The translations under genes and the position numbers were made by a program. Shown here one piece after another: positions 1 to 9,189 of a stretch of 64,000 nucleotides of DNA; the stretch's first letter is position 1; each line of letters begins with the position of its first letter. The notes under the pieces were generated by a model, which worked only from the letters and a program-made list of their open reading frames with translations, made no database searches and was not told the origin of the DNA. The stretch spans positions 248,001-312,000 of the forward strand of contig BPIC01000004.1 in the NCBI GenBank assembly GCA_026003895.1. Reading direction: 5' to 3'. Source of the DNA: Dehalococcoidia bacterium (GTDB taxonomy: Bacteria; Chloroflexota; Dehalococcoidia; SpSt-223).

Positions 1-725
1 ATGGTCTCTTCGGCGATCAGCGCTGCGAAGGCGTCCTGCGCTGCCCCCACCGTCTCGCGCACCGGCGTCAGGATCGGCGTGATCAGCGACGGCGTGCCGA
101 CTTGAAAGAGGAAGCTGGCCTCACGAACGGCACGCGGCGAGCTGAGCGCGTCGTCGGAATAGACCGTCAATCGGTCGGTTGGGTCGTCGAGCGACGCGGT
201 TGTCTCGAGCAGGCCTACCCCTTCCTCGGCGCGAACCAAGACATCGACGTAACCGAGCCGGTCAGCAAAGTTGGTGTCTACCAACTGGCCGCGCATGGGC
301 CGTCCGGTGGGACGATAGTCACCGGCAAAATCGATCTCGAGGCGGAGCGTCATCAGTCCGCCCTGGCCAGGGGGATAGCTGAGCGCTGCGCGGCGGGCGG
401 CGAGGCGCACTGGCTGACCGTCGATGGTCAGTCGCAGGTTCTGGCTGATCTGCTCCGTCAACCGGCGGCGGGCGGTAGCCGACTCGTCGTCCGAGAGCAC
501 GCCGTCGCGATCGCGGTCCATCGCGAGCTTTTCTTGCAACGCCGGAATCTCCGCCATGTCGAGCACGTAGTGGACATCGATCGAGTCCGGATGCAAGGTG
601 ACGATCGAAAGCCGGTTGACGGTGAAGTTGCCAAGTGGATGCGCCGCACCAGCGTTGGGCAGCAGGGCAAGGAGCGCGGCAACCGCGGCGACGGCCGTGA
701 GGAGGCGCAGGACGAACCGGTTCAT
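1..725 (-). CDS. Exported N-terminal domain of a nickel/cobalt-permease-like protein (partial)
   Basis: The frame opens at ATG 725 and runs off the left edge, so only about 241 residues are visible. A Sec-type signal peptide (residues 1 to about 28, ending AGAA) is followed by HPLGNFTVNRLS. The HPLGNF(T/S)xNxxS opening is, from memory, typical of the exported module found in front of RcnA/NicO-type nickel-cobalt exporters and related HupE-like proteins. Residues 70-81 read DRDRDGVLSDDE, a good EF-hand-like calcium loop. The start overlaps the stop of the upstream TPR gene as ATGA (722-725), so the two are probably translationally coupled. The membrane part would lie outside the window, so a transport role is inference from family pattern only. 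Confidence 0.7.
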   Translation of the reverse strand, partial: MNRFVLRLLTAVAAVAALLALLPNAGAAHPLGNFTVNRLSIVTLHPDSIDVHYVLDMAEIPALQEKLAMDRDRDGVLSDDESATARRRLTEQISQNLRLTIDGQPVRLAARRAALSYPPGQGGLMTLRLEIDFAGDYRPTGRPMRGQLVDTNFADRLGYVDVLVRAEEGVGLLETTASLDDPTDRLTVYSDDALSSPRAVREASFLFQVGTPSLITPILTPVRETVGAAQDAFAALIAEET

Positions 726-2053
726 CGCGCCGCTCCGCCAAGAGCCTCGAAGGATCGGCGGAGGTCATCCGCCCAGCGCACCGAATACCGCGGGTTGAGG
801 GAGAGCGCCCGCTCAAAATAGCCGCGCGCCTCCTCGATGTGGCCGGCCCGGGCCGCGAGCTTGCCGGCGTGGTAGAGCAGCAGCGGATCGGGCGTGCCGA
901 GGCGGAGCGCTTGGCGCGCTTTCGCCAGACCGGCGGCGTCGTCGCCAAGGCGATAGTAGCCCCAGGCGAGGGCGTCAAGCACCGCGATGCTTGGCCGCTC
1001 ACGCTCGAGGCGAGCGATTGTCGCAAACGCTGCGGCGACATTCTGGTTCTGATCGAGGTCGAAGACGGCAAGCTCGAGGTCGACGTCGACGCCGCTCGCG
1101 CGATACAGCTCGCTCATGGCGCGGACGAGGCTGTATTGCTGCTCGGCCTCGGCGGGCCGGCCGGCGGCGGCGAAGATATCACCGAGGAGGATGACATATT
1201 CTGCGAGCGGCGCTTGGAGGGTCACTGGCTGGAGGAGCGCGATCGCCTCATCGTAGCGCTCTTGGGCAGCAGCGACTCGGGCGAGGCCGGCGCGGGCGGC
1301 GTGGTAGCCGGGTGTTTCGGCATCCGCACGGCGGAACAGAGCGGTTGCGGCTGGCAGATCGTTGACCAGGAAATACAGGCGTCCGGTTTGGACCAGCGCC
1401 CACGAGCGGCTTTCGCTTCCTGGCGTGCCCGCCTCGGCGGCGAGCTCCATTGCCTCGATCGCGCCGGGAAGGTCACCGTGCAACTCGCGAGCGTAGGAGA
1501 CGCGCGCGTAGGAGGCAAGGGACGGCTTGAGATCGACCATCCGCTGAATGACGTCAGCCGCCCGCTCATACTGACCGAGCTCGACGAGGGCGTCGGCAAT
1601 CACGCCATAGGCGGCGACCGTCGTGGGCGAGAGCTGGGTCGCTCGCTCTCCCCAGCCGAGGGCGTCGCGAAAGCGATGGCGCGCTAAGGCGAGCTCCCCG
1701 AGCGCGACCGCGGTCCGCGCGTCGTCGGGCTTTTGGGCGATTGCTTGGCCGAGAACGGCGTCGGCCTTGTCGTACCAGCTTGGATCGGTCGTAAGGCGTG
1801 CCTTGGCGAGATACAGCTCGCCCAATTCGGTGAGCGCCACGCTATCGGTTGGAGTGCGCCGCACCGCGTCCTGCCGGAGGCCAATCGCCGAATCGAGTGC
1901 GGCGGTTTGAAGGGCAGGAGAGGGCGCCGCGAGACGCGCCGCCGGGATCGGCGCACGCCAACCGAGCCCCTCGGCGGCCCAGCCTATGCTCAGCAACCCG
2001 GCGAGGAAGAGCAAGAGCGCGAGGCGGTTGGTGGGGTTGCTCAAGAGACGCAT
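722..2053 (-). CDS. Tetratricopeptide-repeat protein, membrane-anchored or exported
   Basis: This 443-residue protein starts with a hydrophobic segment (about residues 10-28) that could be a signal anchor. It is followed by successive TPR-like helix pairs with recurrent A-L-G/Y-A-P spacing, for example around ALTELGELYLAKA, AAYGVIADALVELGQYERAA and LLYHAGKLAARAGHIEEARGYFERAL. No catalytic motif is visible, so a scaffold or assembly role is most likely. It lies 135 bases downstream of the DUF4331 gene and overlaps the following permease-domain gene by ATGA. The three genes look like one transcription unit whose substrate is not evident from sequence. Confidence 0.85.
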   Translation of the reverse strand: MRLLSNPTNRLALLLFLAGLLSIGWAAEGLGWRAPIPAARLAAPSPALQTAALDSAIGLRQDAVRRTPTDSVALTELGELYLAKARLTTDPSWYDKADAVLGQAIAQKPDDARTAVALGELALARHRFRDALGWGERATQLSPTTVAAYGVIADALVELGQYERAADVIQRMVDLKPSLASYARVSYARELHGDLPGAIEAMELAAEAGTPGSESRSWALVQTGRLYFLVNDLPAATALFRRADAETPGYHAARAGLARVAAAQERYDEAIALLQPVTLQAPLAEYVILLGDIFAAAGRPAEAEQQYSLVRAMSELYRASGVDVDLELAVFDLDQNQNVAAAFATIARLERERPSIAVLDALAWGYYRLGDDAAGLAKARQALRLGTPDPLLLYHAGKLAARAGHIEEARGYFERALSLNPRYSVRWADDLRRSFEALGGAAR

Positions 2054-2188
2054 TGTGGCTACCTCGCGGCCCGGCTGGATCGGGCGCGTGAGATTCTACT
2101 GCTGGGCCCTCACGTGCGCGTCACGCGGCCATCCCCGCCGGCCTGACGGCGCGGGGGCAGCGGCGGCCGCCGGAGGGAGGGCTGGCGC

Positions 2189-3730
2189 TTACCAGCCGGC
2201 CGCGTTCCGGAACGCCGTCGCGGCGCTCGTCTGATACTGGTTCTGATGGACCCGGTAATACCCGTCCCACGGGTCGGCGAGGTAAGGGAACGAGGTGAGG
2301 AATTCCTTATCGTTCTTGTCGACCCCGTCGGTGAGGGCGTTGTTCGGGAAGACGTTGTAGTCGGGCCCGGTTGGGACCGCGAGCTTGTAGAAGACGCCGG
2401 CAACCGCTCGGAGGGCGATGTCGGTCACGTCGTCTTCGAGGCGGCGGCCGTTCGGAAAGCCGGCGAGATCGAGATCGATGATGCCGAGCCGCTTCCCTTG
2501 CCCGACCGCCGCGGTCGGCGCAACCGCGAGGTTGATCCGAATTTGTTCGGACGGCTTCGCGGCGGACAGCTGCTGCTGATTGTTGTAGCCGCCGGCGATG
2601 CCGAGCGCCGGGAGGTTCAGCCCTTGGGCGAAGATCGCCAACAGGTCGAGCCGGTTGTTCACCGGGGTGCTGACGACCGCGCCGGGATAGAGGACGGGCA
2701 TCAGGCTGGCCAGCTCCGATGTCAAGATACGGTCGCCCGCCGCCGCAACGTCTTGCGTGGGATGAAGCGAATTGAACGCGTCTTTGCGGGCGAGGTCGAT
2801 CACGACTTCGTTGACCAACGGCATGCCGAGGCGCGACACCTGCACCCACGAACCGCTGTCGCTCACCGCGCCAGGCGAGAAGGTGCGGATCGCCCGCCGC
2901 TCGGCGGTTGACCAGACGCCGATGGTGCAGCGTGTGTCCGTGATGGACGCCAAGTTGCAGCCTGTCGACACCACGCGGGTGATCGGAACCTGCAGGACAT
3001 TGGCCAACACGTTGAAGCCGGCCGTGCTATCGACGCCCTTGGCCGTTGGCAGCTTAATCAGGTGGAACTGATTGAGCGGCCGCAACCCAGCCAGATCGAA
3101 GATCGAGCCGACATCGACGAAGAAGGGGTCATCGCGCGGGCCGGTGAACTCCTTAATTTGATCGCCGCCGTTGGTGGTCGTGCGGATTGCCTGCTGGCGG
3201 AGTGCCGCGTAGTTCGGATTCGAGCGCGGACCGACGTTTTCCGGGATCATCAATTGGTTCGAGAACAGCACGTTGGTGACGGGCGTCGGGCCGGAGATGA
3301 TCTCGGTGACGGTGTAGTACTGACGAATGTTGTAGGCCGATGAGGCGATCTGAGTCATCGGTCCGGTGTTGTAGAGGAAGGTGTTTGGGTTGACGATCTC
3401 GTTGCGATAGGTCCATCGATAGGTGATGTCCTCGACGCCGTCGCCATCCTTGTCAATGTGAATGTTGTAGCGGGCGCTCGGGTCGAAGCGGTAGAAGTTC
3501 GGCCCGCCGGTGGGCTCCATGAACGGATACCACGTTGCAACGAACGTGACGGTCCCTGGCGCATCGAGGGTTCGGAAGACGTAGGTATCGACATTGTCGA
3601 CGGCCGGGTCTTGAGAGATGAGGGGCGCTTCTCGGTGGCTGGACGCTTCTCCTCCGGTCGCGATCGCCCGCAAGCCGATGACGGCGGCGGCGACCACGGC
3701 GGCGAGGCCGATGACGGTGCGTAGCTGCAT
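2189..3730 (-). CDS. DUF4331 family exported protein
   Basis: This 513-residue protein has an N-terminal hydrophobic signal (residues 4-25). It then carries SSHREAPLISQDPAVDNVD, the hallmark opening of DUF4331 proteins (SSHREAP...DPxxDNxDxYxF). The family is exported and of unknown function. Further on come FNPWYPF-type patches, a calcium-like DKDGDGVEDI stretch (residues about 93-102) and a long beta-rich domain. A GGAAAGGA ribosome-binding site precedes ATG 3730. It heads the unit with the TPR and permease-domain genes. I recall the same three kinds of gene occurring together in other high-GC bacteria, which would suggest a shared exported system, but the function is unknown. Confidence 0.88.
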   Translation of the reverse strand: MQLRTVIGLAAVVAAAVIGLRAIATGGEASSHREAPLISQDPAVDNVDTYVFRTLDAPGTVTFVATWYPFMEPTGGPNFYRFDPSARYNIHIDKDGDGVEDITYRWTYRNEIVNPNTFLYNTGPMTQIASSAYNIRQYYTVTEIISGPTPVTNVLFSNQLMIPENVGPRSNPNYAALRQQAIRTTTNGGDQIKEFTGPRDDPFFVDVGSIFDLAGLRPLNQFHLIKLPTAKGVDSTAGFNVLANVLQVPITRVVSTGCNLASITDTRCTIGVWSTAERRAIRTFSPGAVSDSGSWVQVSRLGMPLVNEVVIDLARKDAFNSLHPTQDVAAAGDRILTSELASLMPVLYPGAVVSTPVNNRLDLLAIFAQGLNLPALGIAGGYNNQQQLSAAKPSEQIRINLAVAPTAAVGQGKRLGIIDLDLAGFPNGRRLEDDVTDIALRAVAGVFYKLAVPTGPDYNVFPNNALTDGVDKNDKEFLTSFPYLADPWDGYYRVHQNQYQTSAATAFRNAAGW

Positions 3731-3928
3731 AGTCGGTCCTTTCCCAGGCTGGTCACGCGCAACATCCGTTGCACGGGGCCGGAGATGCTGCCTCTATTCG
3801 GTGGACCCCTTCCTGCCGGCCGGCTCGAGGAAGGCGGAGTGTCCTGCTCCGAGCTACGAAAAACCGACGGCTCTGGATCAATGGCGCCCGCCCTACAATA
3901 CGCGCCATCTCAGGCCGGCGGGGATGCA

Positions 3929-4861
3929 GTGATCAGCGAGATCAAGTTCGTGACCCAAGGGGTCGAGCAGCTCGATCGGGCCATTCGCTTCTATCAGGAC
4001 GCCTTTGGCTTCGTCGAACATGGCCGGATGCGCGTCGCTGGCCCGGCGTTCGAGGCCGCGTGGCGGATGCCTGCCGGCCTCACCGGCGAGGCGGTCGTCC
4101 TCGGATTGCCCGATCGGCGCTCTGGACTGCTCCGCCTCGTCCAGTTTGATCGTCGTGGCGAGCGGATCTGGGGCAACTACGAGCGTATTCAGGATCTCGG
4201 TCACTACGCTGTCAACTATCGCTACCGCGACATCACGACCGGCTGGCAACGGCTGCTCGCCGCTGGCGCGACCAAGAAATCTGAGCCGATCTACTGGAAG
4301 GTGAACGAGGACATCGAGGCGTGGGACGCCCAAGCCTATGACCCCGACGGGGTGCTGCTCGACGTCTTTGAAGTGCGAGGGAACCTTGAAGGAACGATCG
4401 GCTGGTTGTTCACCGACGCCAGCGAGGTTCAGTCGGTCGCCATCCACGTTTCCGACGACGCGCGGATGCAGCGCTTTCTCGAAGGGCTTGGCTTCCGAGT
4501 TCTTTTCGACACTACCCTCGAGGGGATGGGCCACTTCCTCGGTGTTTCAGAGGACATCCGCGTGCATAACGTGAATTTCATCTCGCCGCATGCGCCGAAC
4601 GGCCGCATTGAGTTCTCGCGCTACCTCGGGACCGACGGCAAACCGCTCACCGATCGTGCTGTGCCGCCGAACATTGGCATTCTCGCGATTTCGCTGGAAA
4701 CCGATGACCTGAAGGACACGAACTCGCTCGTTGTCGCGCTTGGGGCGACGCCCATTGCCGAGCCGTTCGAGGCGGAGATGCCGCCATTTGGGCGGGTGCT
4801 GTTCGCGACCTTCCACGGGCCGGACGGTGAGCAATGGGAGTTCTTTCAACGGCTGGACTAG
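3929..4861 (+). CDS. VOC-family protein with two glyoxalase-like domains
   Basis: The likely start is GTG 3929 (VISEIKFV...), preceded by a purine-rich GGCGGGG. An upstream in-frame ATG at 3785 would add a 48-residue stretch without family features. The product is 310 residues. Two vicinal-oxygen-chelate modules are visible: the first begins at IKFVTQGVEQLDRAIRFYQD and the second at VQSVAIHVSDDARMQRFLEG. Each is followed by beta-alpha-beta-beta-beta units ending in DPDGVLLDVFEV and GPDGEQWEFFQR. The terminal Glu and the HxxxD-type residues are those expected to bind a metal. The family includes dioxygenases, lyases and resistance proteins. The substrate cannot be inferred here because the neighbours are unrelated. 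Confidence 0.85.
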   Translation: MISEIKFVTQGVEQLDRAIRFYQDAFGFVEHGRMRVAGPAFEAAWRMPAGLTGEAVVLGLPDRRSGLLRLVQFDRRGERIWGNYERIQDLGHYAVNYRYRDITTGWQRLLAAGATKKSEPIYWKVNEDIEAWDAQAYDPDGVLLDVFEVRGNLEGTIGWLFTDASEVQSVAIHVSDDARMQRFLEGLGFRVLFDTTLEGMGHFLGVSEDIRVHNVNFISPHAPNGRIEFSRYLGTDGKPLTDRAVPPNIGILAISLETDDLKDTNSLVVALGATPIAEPFEAEMPPFGRVLFATFHGPDGEQWEFFQRLD

Positions 4862-5001
4862 CCGGTGGCGTTCGAACCTGCGAACGGGTGTGCCAGAGCG
4901 ACCTGCACGATTCGTAGGAGGTGGTGTCCGGTAGGCGGTCCTCGACGGCGCGATCCGCCGGCGCTTCGTCGTCGCAACGTGCTGGCAGTGAGCGAAAACG
5001 G

Positions 5002-5031
5002 GAAGGCCGGGGCATAGCCGCCCCGGCCTTC
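5002..5031. terminator. Bidirectional hairpin terminator
   Basis: Two perfectly complementary 12-base arms (GAAGGCCGGGGC at 5002-5013 and its reverse complement at 5020-5031) flank a 6-base loop. The hairpin sits between the convergent VOC gene (stop 4861) and clpC (stop 5056). On the minus strand it is followed by a short T-run (CGTTTTCG), so it best serves clpC. Confidence 0.7.
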
Positions 5032-5055
5032 GTCGGTGAAGAGCAAGGTGGTGGT

Positions 5056-7497
5056 TTAGGAAGCCGCCGCTGCCGCCGCCTGACGAGTGAAGGAGAGCGC
5101 GTCGTCCGGACCGACGCTCACGAGGACCGTGTCGCCCGGCGAGACCTCGCCCTTCAACAGCAGCTTCGAAAGCGGCGTCTCGATGGTGCGCTGGATCGTC
5201 CGGCGCAGCGGCCGCGCTCCAAACACTGGGTCGTAGCCCTTGCGGGCGAGCCAGGCCTTCGCCTCGTCGCTGAGGACGATCGTGATCTGTTGCTCGGCGA
5301 GCTGCGCCGCCACGCGCTTCACCATCAGCTCGACGATCTTGGTGATGTCCGCCTCGTCGAGCGGATGGAAGACGATGATCTCGTCGATTCGGTTCAGGAA
5401 CTCTGGCCGGAACGTGCGCTTCAGCGCCTCGTCCACCGCCGATCGCAGGCGCTCAATTTGTGAGCGCTGCTCGCGCTCGGTGCGGAAACCGAGCGCCCCC
5501 TGCTTGAGCGCGCCGGTGCCCAAGTTGCTCGTCATAATAATAACGGTGTTCTTGAAGTCGACCGTCCGCCCTTGGCCGTCGGTCAACCGGCCGTCCTCAA
5601 GGATTTGGAGGAGCGCGTTGAAGACGTCGGGGTGCGCCTTTTCGATCTCGTCGAAAAGGATGACGCTATACGGCTTGCGACGCACGAGCTCGGTCAGTTG
5701 ACCGCCCTCGTCGTAGCCGACATAGCCAGGCGGCGCCCCCATCAGCCGGCTGGTCGTGTGCCGCTCCTGAAACTCGGACATGTCGAGCCGGATCAGGGCG
5801 TCCTCGTCGTCGAAGAGGAATTCGGCGAGGGCGCGTGCCAACTCGGTCTTCCCGACGCCCGTCGGGCCGAGGAAGATGAACGATCCGATAGGGCGCTTCG
5901 GGTCCTTGAGGCCGGCGCGCGCCCGACGGATGGCGTCTGCCAGCGCCTCGATCGCTTCTCGCTGGCCGATGACCCGCTCCTGCAGGCGGGCCTCCATCTC
6001 GAGCAGCTTGCTCATCTCGGTTTCGAGCATGCGGTTCACCGGAATCCCGGTCCACTTGGCGACGAGCGCGGCGATCTCCTCGGTGTCGACGACGTCGTCG
6101 ATTTGCTGCTCGAGCTGGCGCTGACGCTGCGCTTCGATCAGCCGATCCTCGGCCTGGCGGCGCTCAGCGACGATTGCGGCGACCTGCTCGGGGTCGTTTG
6201 CGGCGACGGCCGCATCCTCCGCGGCGCGCAGCCGATCGATCGTCCGTTCGAGCTCCCGGATGGCGGGCGGCACGGTCTCAAGCTCGAGGCGCAGCTTGCT
6301 GCCCGCCTCATCCAGCAAGTCGATCGCCTTGTCGGGAAGGAAGCGATCGGTGATGTAGCGGTCGGACAGCTTTGCGGCCGCTTCCAACGCCGCGTCGGTG
6401 TAGCGGACGCGGTGATGCTCCTCGTACTTGGGGCGCAGCCCGCGCAGGATGGCGATAGTCTCCTCGACGCTTGGCTCGCCAACGAGCACCGGCTGGAAGC
6501 GCCGCTCCAACGCGGAGTCGCGCTCGATGTGCTTGCGGTATTCATCGAGCGTGGTTGCGCCGACGGTCTGGAGTTCGCCGCGCGCGAGGGCCGGCTTGAG
6601 CATGTTGGAGGCATCGATCGCGCCCTCTGCGCCGCCAGCGCCGACGACGGTGTGGAGCTCGTCGATGAAGAGGATGATTTCGCGGCCGGCGGCTTTCACC
6701 TCCTCCATCACGGCCTTGAGCCGCTCTTCGAACTCGCCACGAAACTTGCTGCCGGCCACGAGGGCAGCGAGGTCGAGCGCGATGACGCGCCGATCTTTCA
6801 GCGCACGCGGCACGTCGCCGGCGGCGATCTGCTGAGCGAGGCCCTCGACGATGGCGGTCTTGCCAACGCCGGGATCGCCGATCAGCACGGGGTTGTTCTT
6901 CGTCCGCCGGCTGAGCACCTGCATCACGCGGCGAATTTCCTCCTCCCGGCCGACCACCGGGTCGAGCTTGCCTGCCTTGGCGAGCGCCGTCAGGTCGATG
7001 CTGTACTTCTCGAGAGCGCGGTAGCGGCTCTCGGCGCGCTGGTCCGTCACGCGGCGGCCGCCGCGGATGTCGCGCAAGGCGCGGTAGATCTTCTCTTGAT
7101 CGATGCCCAGTTCGCGCAACAGCCGGGCCGCTTCCCCCCGCCGCTCGTTAGCGATCGCGATCAGGATGTGCTCGACGCCGATGTACTCGTCGCGCAACCG
7201 TTCCGCTTCCTGCTGGGCGGCGTCGAACAGCTGCGAGATCCGCGGCGTCGCGTAGATCTGGGTGGTGTCGCCGGCCGTCGGGGCATTCGCCAACACGAGT
7301 TGGATCCGTCCGGCGAGATCGGCGGGGTCGTGGCCCAGTTTCCGCATGATCTCCCCGGCGACCCCCTCGCGTTGTTCAAGCATCGCCAGCAAGACATGCT
7401 CGACGTCCCACTGATTGTGGCGGTACCGCCGAACGATCTCTTGCGACGAGGCAAGCACCTCTTGGGCTTGCTCGGTAAATCGGTCTTGTCGAATCAT
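5056..7497 (-). CDS. clpC: ClpC-type AAA+ unfoldase (Clp ATP-binding subunit)
   Basis: This 813-residue class I Hsp100 protein has a Clp-N repeat domain (1-145). The D1 ATPase carries Walker A GDPGVGKT (207-214) and Walker B ILFIDE (275-280), followed by a short coiled-coil middle region (about 410-465). D2 carries Walker A GPTGVGKT (544-551) and VILFDEIEK (612-620). The middle domain is ClpC-short rather than ClpB-long. A D2 loop reads LGF at 669-671, the tripeptide used to dock ClpP and absent from ClpB. The product is therefore probably a proteolytic unfoldase rather than a pure disaggregase. It lies 97 bases after hspR and is probably transcribed from the HAIR promoter upstream of dnaJ. 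Confidence 0.9.
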   Translation of the reverse strand: MIRQDRFTEQAQEVLASSQEIVRRYRHNQWDVEHVLLAMLEQREGVAGEIMRKLGHDPADLAGRIQLVLANAPTAGDTTQIYATPRISQLFDAAQQEAERLRDEYIGVEHILIAIANERRGEAARLLRELGIDQEKIYRALRDIRGGRRVTDQRAESRYRALEKYSIDLTALAKAGKLDPVVGREEEIRRVMQVLSRRTKNNPVLIGDPGVGKTAIVEGLAQQIAAGDVPRALKDRRVIALDLAALVAGSKFRGEFEERLKAVMEEVKAAGREIILFIDELHTVVGAGGAEGAIDASNMLKPALARGELQTVGATTLDEYRKHIERDSALERRFQPVLVGEPSVEETIAILRGLRPKYEEHHRVRYTDAALEAAAKLSDRYITDRFLPDKAIDLLDEAGSKLRLELETVPPAIRELERTIDRLRAAEDAAVAANDPEQVAAIVAERRQAEDRLIEAQRQRQLEQQIDDVVDTEEIAALVAKWTGIPVNRMLETEMSKLLEMEARLQERVIGQREAIEALADAIRRARAGLKDPKRPIGSFIFLGPTGVGKTELARALAEFLFDDEDALIRLDMSEFQERHTTSRLMGAPPGYVGYDEGGQLTELVRRKPYSVILFDEIEKAHPDVFNALLQILEDGRLTDGQGRTVDFKNTVIIMTSNLGTGALKQGALGFRTEREQRSQIERLRSAVDEALKRTFRPEFLNRIDEIIVFHPLDEADITKIVELMVKRVAAQLAEQQITIVLSDEAKAWLARKGYDPVFGARPLRRTIQRTIETPLSKLLLKGEVSPGDTVLVSVGPDDALSFTRQAAAAAAS

Positions 7498-7594
7498 TGG
7501 GTTCCTCCGGGGTGGCCGCCGATCGCCTGGACAAGGAGGCGCGTCCGAGGGTGGAAGCGAGCGCTCACCGAGGTCAGGGGAACCGGTGGCCGGG

Positions 7595-7930
7595 TTAACT
7601 CACGCGGGCTTCGCTTTGCTGCGCCGCCCGCAGTCGTTCGATCTCTTGACGCGCCTCGCGGAGCTCGCGCTCGAGGGTTGCGATCTTCTCGCTCAACTGG
7701 AGAATGACCTCCACGCCGGCGAGGTTGACGCCGAGATCGTCGACGAGGCGCTTGATCTGTTGGAGCTTTTCGATATCCCGTCCCGAGTAGAGCCGGATGT
7801 TGCCCCGCGAGCGCGAGGGCTCCACCAGACCAAGCCGTTCATAGTAGCGAAGGGTTTGGGCGTGCACGCCCAACAGGCGCGCCGCGACACTGATCACATA
7901 GCAGGGTTCATCGTCATAGTTCGCTCGCAT
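7595..7930 (-). CDS. hspR: HspR, MerR-family heat-shock repressor
   Basis: This 111-residue protein has an N-terminal MerR winged helix-turn-helix ([39 protein letters not shown], residues about 11-49) and a C-terminal coiled coil rich in E, R and L. HspR proteins repress dnaK/dnaJ/clp genes by binding HAIR palindromes, often with DnaK as co-repressor. The start is 4 bases downstream of the dnaJ stop. A perfect HAIR-like site stands upstream of dnaJ, so autoregulation is very likely. Confidence 0.93.
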   Translation of the reverse strand: MRANYDDEPCYVISVAARLLGVHAQTLRYYERLGLVEPSRSRGNIRLYSGRDIEKLQQIKRLVDDLGVNLAGVEVILQLSEKIATLERELREARQEIERLRAAQQSEARVS

Positions 7931-7934
7931 CGCA

Positions 7935-8960
7935 TCACCGTACCTGAGATGCCCGAAGCTGCTCGAAGAGCGAGCGCTGGGCCGGTGTCAAGTTGGTTGG
8001 CAACTGAACGTTCACTTTGGCGTACAGATCGCCGCGCTGGCCGCCGCCGCCGAGCTTCGGCATGCCTTGGCCGGCGAGCCGGATCACTCGGCCGTTTTGC
8101 GTCTCCGGCGGGATCTTCAGGGCGAGCCGAGTCCCCTTCGGCGTTGGGACGAGCGCCTCGCCGCCGAGCACCGCATCCACCAGCGGAACCGTAATATCGA
8201 CGTACAAGTCATCGCCTTTCCGCTCGAAGAGGGGATGTGGGCGGACGGAGATCACGAGGAACAGGTCGCCCTTCGGGCCGCCCCCGAGACCAGCGCCGCC
8301 TTCGCCAGCGATGCGCACTCGCGAACCGGTGGTAACGCCGGGCGGAATCTTCACTTCGATCCGCTTTGGTTTGGTGACCAATCCCGTCGCGAAGCACTCG
8401 GGACAGGGCTTGCCGCCGGAGCGGCCGCTGCCTTTGCAGACCGGACAGGTCTGTTCGCTCGTCAACTCGAGCATGCGCGTCGTGCCGTTGAAGGCTTCTT
8501 CGAGCGAAATCTCGACGGGATGCTCAATATCCTGGCCGCGCGTTGCAGTCCGCCGGCCGGCTGTTCCGCCCCGGCGCGGCTCGCTCCGGAAAAACTGCTC
8601 GAAGATGTCGCCGAACCCTGCGCCGCCGCCCCCGCTCGAGGAAACGAAGTCATCGAAGTCGAAAGTGACTGTGCGGCCGCCGCGCGTGCGCGAGGCGCGC
8701 TGGCCGGCTTGGCGGGCCGCTTCGAACTGGTCGGCATGCTTCCAGTTCTGGCCGTACTGGTCATACTTCTTGCGGCTCTCCGGATTGGAGAGCACCTCAT
8801 AGGCCTCGTTGATTTCCTTGAAGCGCTCTTCGGCGCTCTTATCGCCCGGGTTGACATCCGGGTGATATTTGCGAGCCAGCTTGCGGAAGGCGGACTTGAT
8901 CTCTTTCTCGGTCGCCGTCCGCGGGACACCGAGGATCGCGTAGTAGTCTTGGCTGGCCAC
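7935..8960 (-). CDS. dnaJ: DnaJ-type co-chaperone with a reduced zinc domain
   Basis: I chose GTG 8960 (VASQDYYAILGV), which gives 341 residues. An upstream ATG at 9047 would lie inside the operator. The J domain spans about 5-68 with the HPD motif (YHPDVNP), followed by a Gly/Phe-rich linker. The zinc region has only two CxxCxG-type motifs (CPVCKGSG and CPECFATG), not the four of classical DnaJ. Two C-terminal substrate-binding beta domains follow (IEVKIPPGV..., GGEALVPTPKG...). It is the first gene of the dnaJ-hspR-clpC unit. It would stimulate a DnaK ATPase, but no dnaK or grpE is present in this window. Confidence 0.9.
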   Translation of the reverse strand: MASQDYYAILGVPRTATEKEIKSAFRKLARKYHPDVNPGDKSAEERFKEINEAYEVLSNPESRKKYDQYGQNWKHADQFEAARQAGQRASRTRGGRTVTFDFDDFVSSSGGGGAGFGDIFEQFFRSEPRRGGTAGRRTATRGQDIEHPVEISLEEAFNGTTRMLELTSEQTCPVCKGSGRSGGKPCPECFATGLVTKPKRIEVKIPPGVTTGSRVRIAGEGGAGLGGGPKGDLFLVISVRPHPLFERKGDDLYVDITVPLVDAVLGGEALVPTPKGTRLALKIPPETQNGRVIRLAGQGMPKLGGGGQRGDLYAKVNVQLPTNLTPAQRSLFEQLRASQVR

Positions 8961-9018
8961 GGTCTGCTCCGGCTCCGCTAAGGTGTGACTGGAATGCTCC
9001 GGTCGGGCTGTTTGCTCT

Positions 9019-9057
9019 ACTCTACACCTTGACAATAGCATTGTCAAGGTATGCTAT
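9019..9057. promoter_or_regulatory. HAIR-like HspR operator with divergent -35 elements
   Basis: Bases 9028-9048 form a perfect palindrome of the form CTTGACA-N7-TGTCAAG. This is the 7-7-7 architecture of HspR-associated inverted repeats (consensus CTTGAGT-N7-ACTCAAG). Each arm contains a perfect -35 box TTGACA, pointing outward on each strand. On the plus strand TTGACA (9029-9034) is followed after 17 bases by TGCTAT (9052-9057). On the minus strand TTGACA (9047-9042) is followed after 17 bases by TAGAGT (9024-9019). One repressor dimer here would shut both dnaJ-hspR-clpC and hsp20. Confidence 0.85.
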
Positions 9058-9075
9058 TAGAGTTTTGTGAGATCC

Positions 9076-9105
9076 CTTGACAGCCACATGATGCAGGAGT
9101 ATATC
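9076..9105 (+). promoter_or_regulatory. Second hsp20 promoter with a HAIR half-site
   Basis: A third CTTGACA half-site at 9076-9082 contains a perfect -35 TTGACA (9077-9082). It is followed after 17 bases by TATATC (9100-9105). This makes a plausible second plus-strand promoter for hsp20 and argues against translation starts before about 9112. Confidence 0.6.
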
Positions 9106-9189
9106 AGATGGTGCAACGGCAACGCGGCTCGCCGTCGAGCCGATTTCGCCCGGCCGGAGCGCCGGGCAGCAACAGGGAGGACCGCACGC

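Noticed and set aside
5572..7707. 711-codon plus-strand open frame opposite clpC
   Set aside because: It is the mirror of a highly conserved gene in high-GC DNA, with no family features and no ribosome-binding site.
8961..9047. dnaJ start at ATG 9047
   Set aside because: That codon lies inside the HAIR palindrome and -35 element; the first residue fitting a J domain is at GTG 8960.
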